DNA of 6,895 nt, taken from JBFLVQ01 sp040758525. GTDB lineage: Bacteria > Acidobacteriota > Blastocatellia > Chloracidobacteriales > JADJPF01. Numbering within the stretch: position 1 is the first letter of the stretch; each line of letters opens with the position of its first letter. The notes below the pieces were generated by a model. The model was not told where the DNA came from. It saw only the letters and a program-made list of their open reading frames with translations, and searched no databases. Below, in pieces: positions 6,789-6,895 of the stretch. Both the position numbers and the translations under genes were made by a program. Location of the stretch: positions 1 through 6,895 of the forward strand of contig JBFLVQ010000511.1 in the NCBI GenBank assembly GCA_040758525.1, read 5' to 3'.

Positions 6789-6895
6789 AGAAGGTAGTAT
6801 TAATATTGTTGAGTCTATTGCCATTGCATTACCTAAAATAGTTGCACAAATCCAGCAAAGCCCACTATTAAAATTCTTACCGATTTATGAATGTT
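6748..6895 (+). pseudogene. Open frame running off the right edge, 3' part of a possible frameshifted gene
   Basis: After TAA 6745-6747 this frame stays open for 49 codons to the window end, with no ATG, GTG or TTG start in frame. It includes VIEGHGGEEGS and VESIAIALPKIVAQIQQS, then PLLKFLPIYE. The latter half looks like an amphipathic helix in a real protein. Lack of a start, and overlap with the preceding frame, suggest either a remnant with a 1-base frameshift or a gene starting at a rare codon. I do not recognise a family; an ATG at 6779 in another frame gives only 20 codons before a stop. Confidence 0.3.

Noticed and set aside
1..6895. CRISPR array, tRNA, rRNA or riboswitch
   Set aside because: No regularly spaced direct repeats, cloverleaf-like segments or conserved ribosomal RNA stretches were seen by eye in the non-coding parts.

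Overview
The window is dominated by two long, parallel, paralogous genes on the + strand (80-3076 and 3666-6656). Each encodes a roughly 1000-residue outer-membrane TonB-dependent-receptor-like protein of the 'Oar-like' type: signal peptide, a carboxypeptidase-regulatory-like (CarboxypepD_reg) beta-sandwich, a plug domain, and a long beta-barrel ending in a terminal Phe. This architecture, without a SusD partner and in tandem copies, is characteristic of Acidobacteriota and also occurs in some Myxococcota and related lineages. Base composition is AT-rich (about 40 % GC by eye, not computed). That is low for most cultured Acidobacteriota, so the lineage call is an inference from protein type only.

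Layout: 1-79 is the leader of gene 1 with a good Shine-Dalgarno site. 80-3076 is receptor 1 (998 aa). 3077-3665 is a 589-base intergenic region with no convincing intact gene. It holds a perfect 18-base palindrome, a related imperfect dyad, a cluster of short direct and inverted repeats 95-145 bases before gene 2, and a short minus-strand frame that reads like a decayed gene piece. 3666-6656 is receptor 2 (996 aa). 6657-6895 is the right edge; two overlapping short + frames there look like one coding stretch interrupted by a frameshift, running off the window.

The two proteins align almost end to end with few indels. They are nearly identical in the plug and in several barrel motifs, but differ in many synonymous sites and in presumed loops. 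This fits an old tandem duplication in which both copies stayed under selection and may have diverged in ligand or partner. Each gene has its own ribosome-binding site, and the long gap suggests separate transcription. No TonB, ExbB/ExbD, SusD, sigma/anti-sigma or degradative enzyme gene is present, so the substrate cannot be inferred.

I found no CRISPR array, tRNA, rRNA, intact insertion sequence or obviously new multi-gene system. The items most worth a second look are the intergenic dyads, the two possible gene remnants, and the proline-rich barrel segment conserved between the paralogs.
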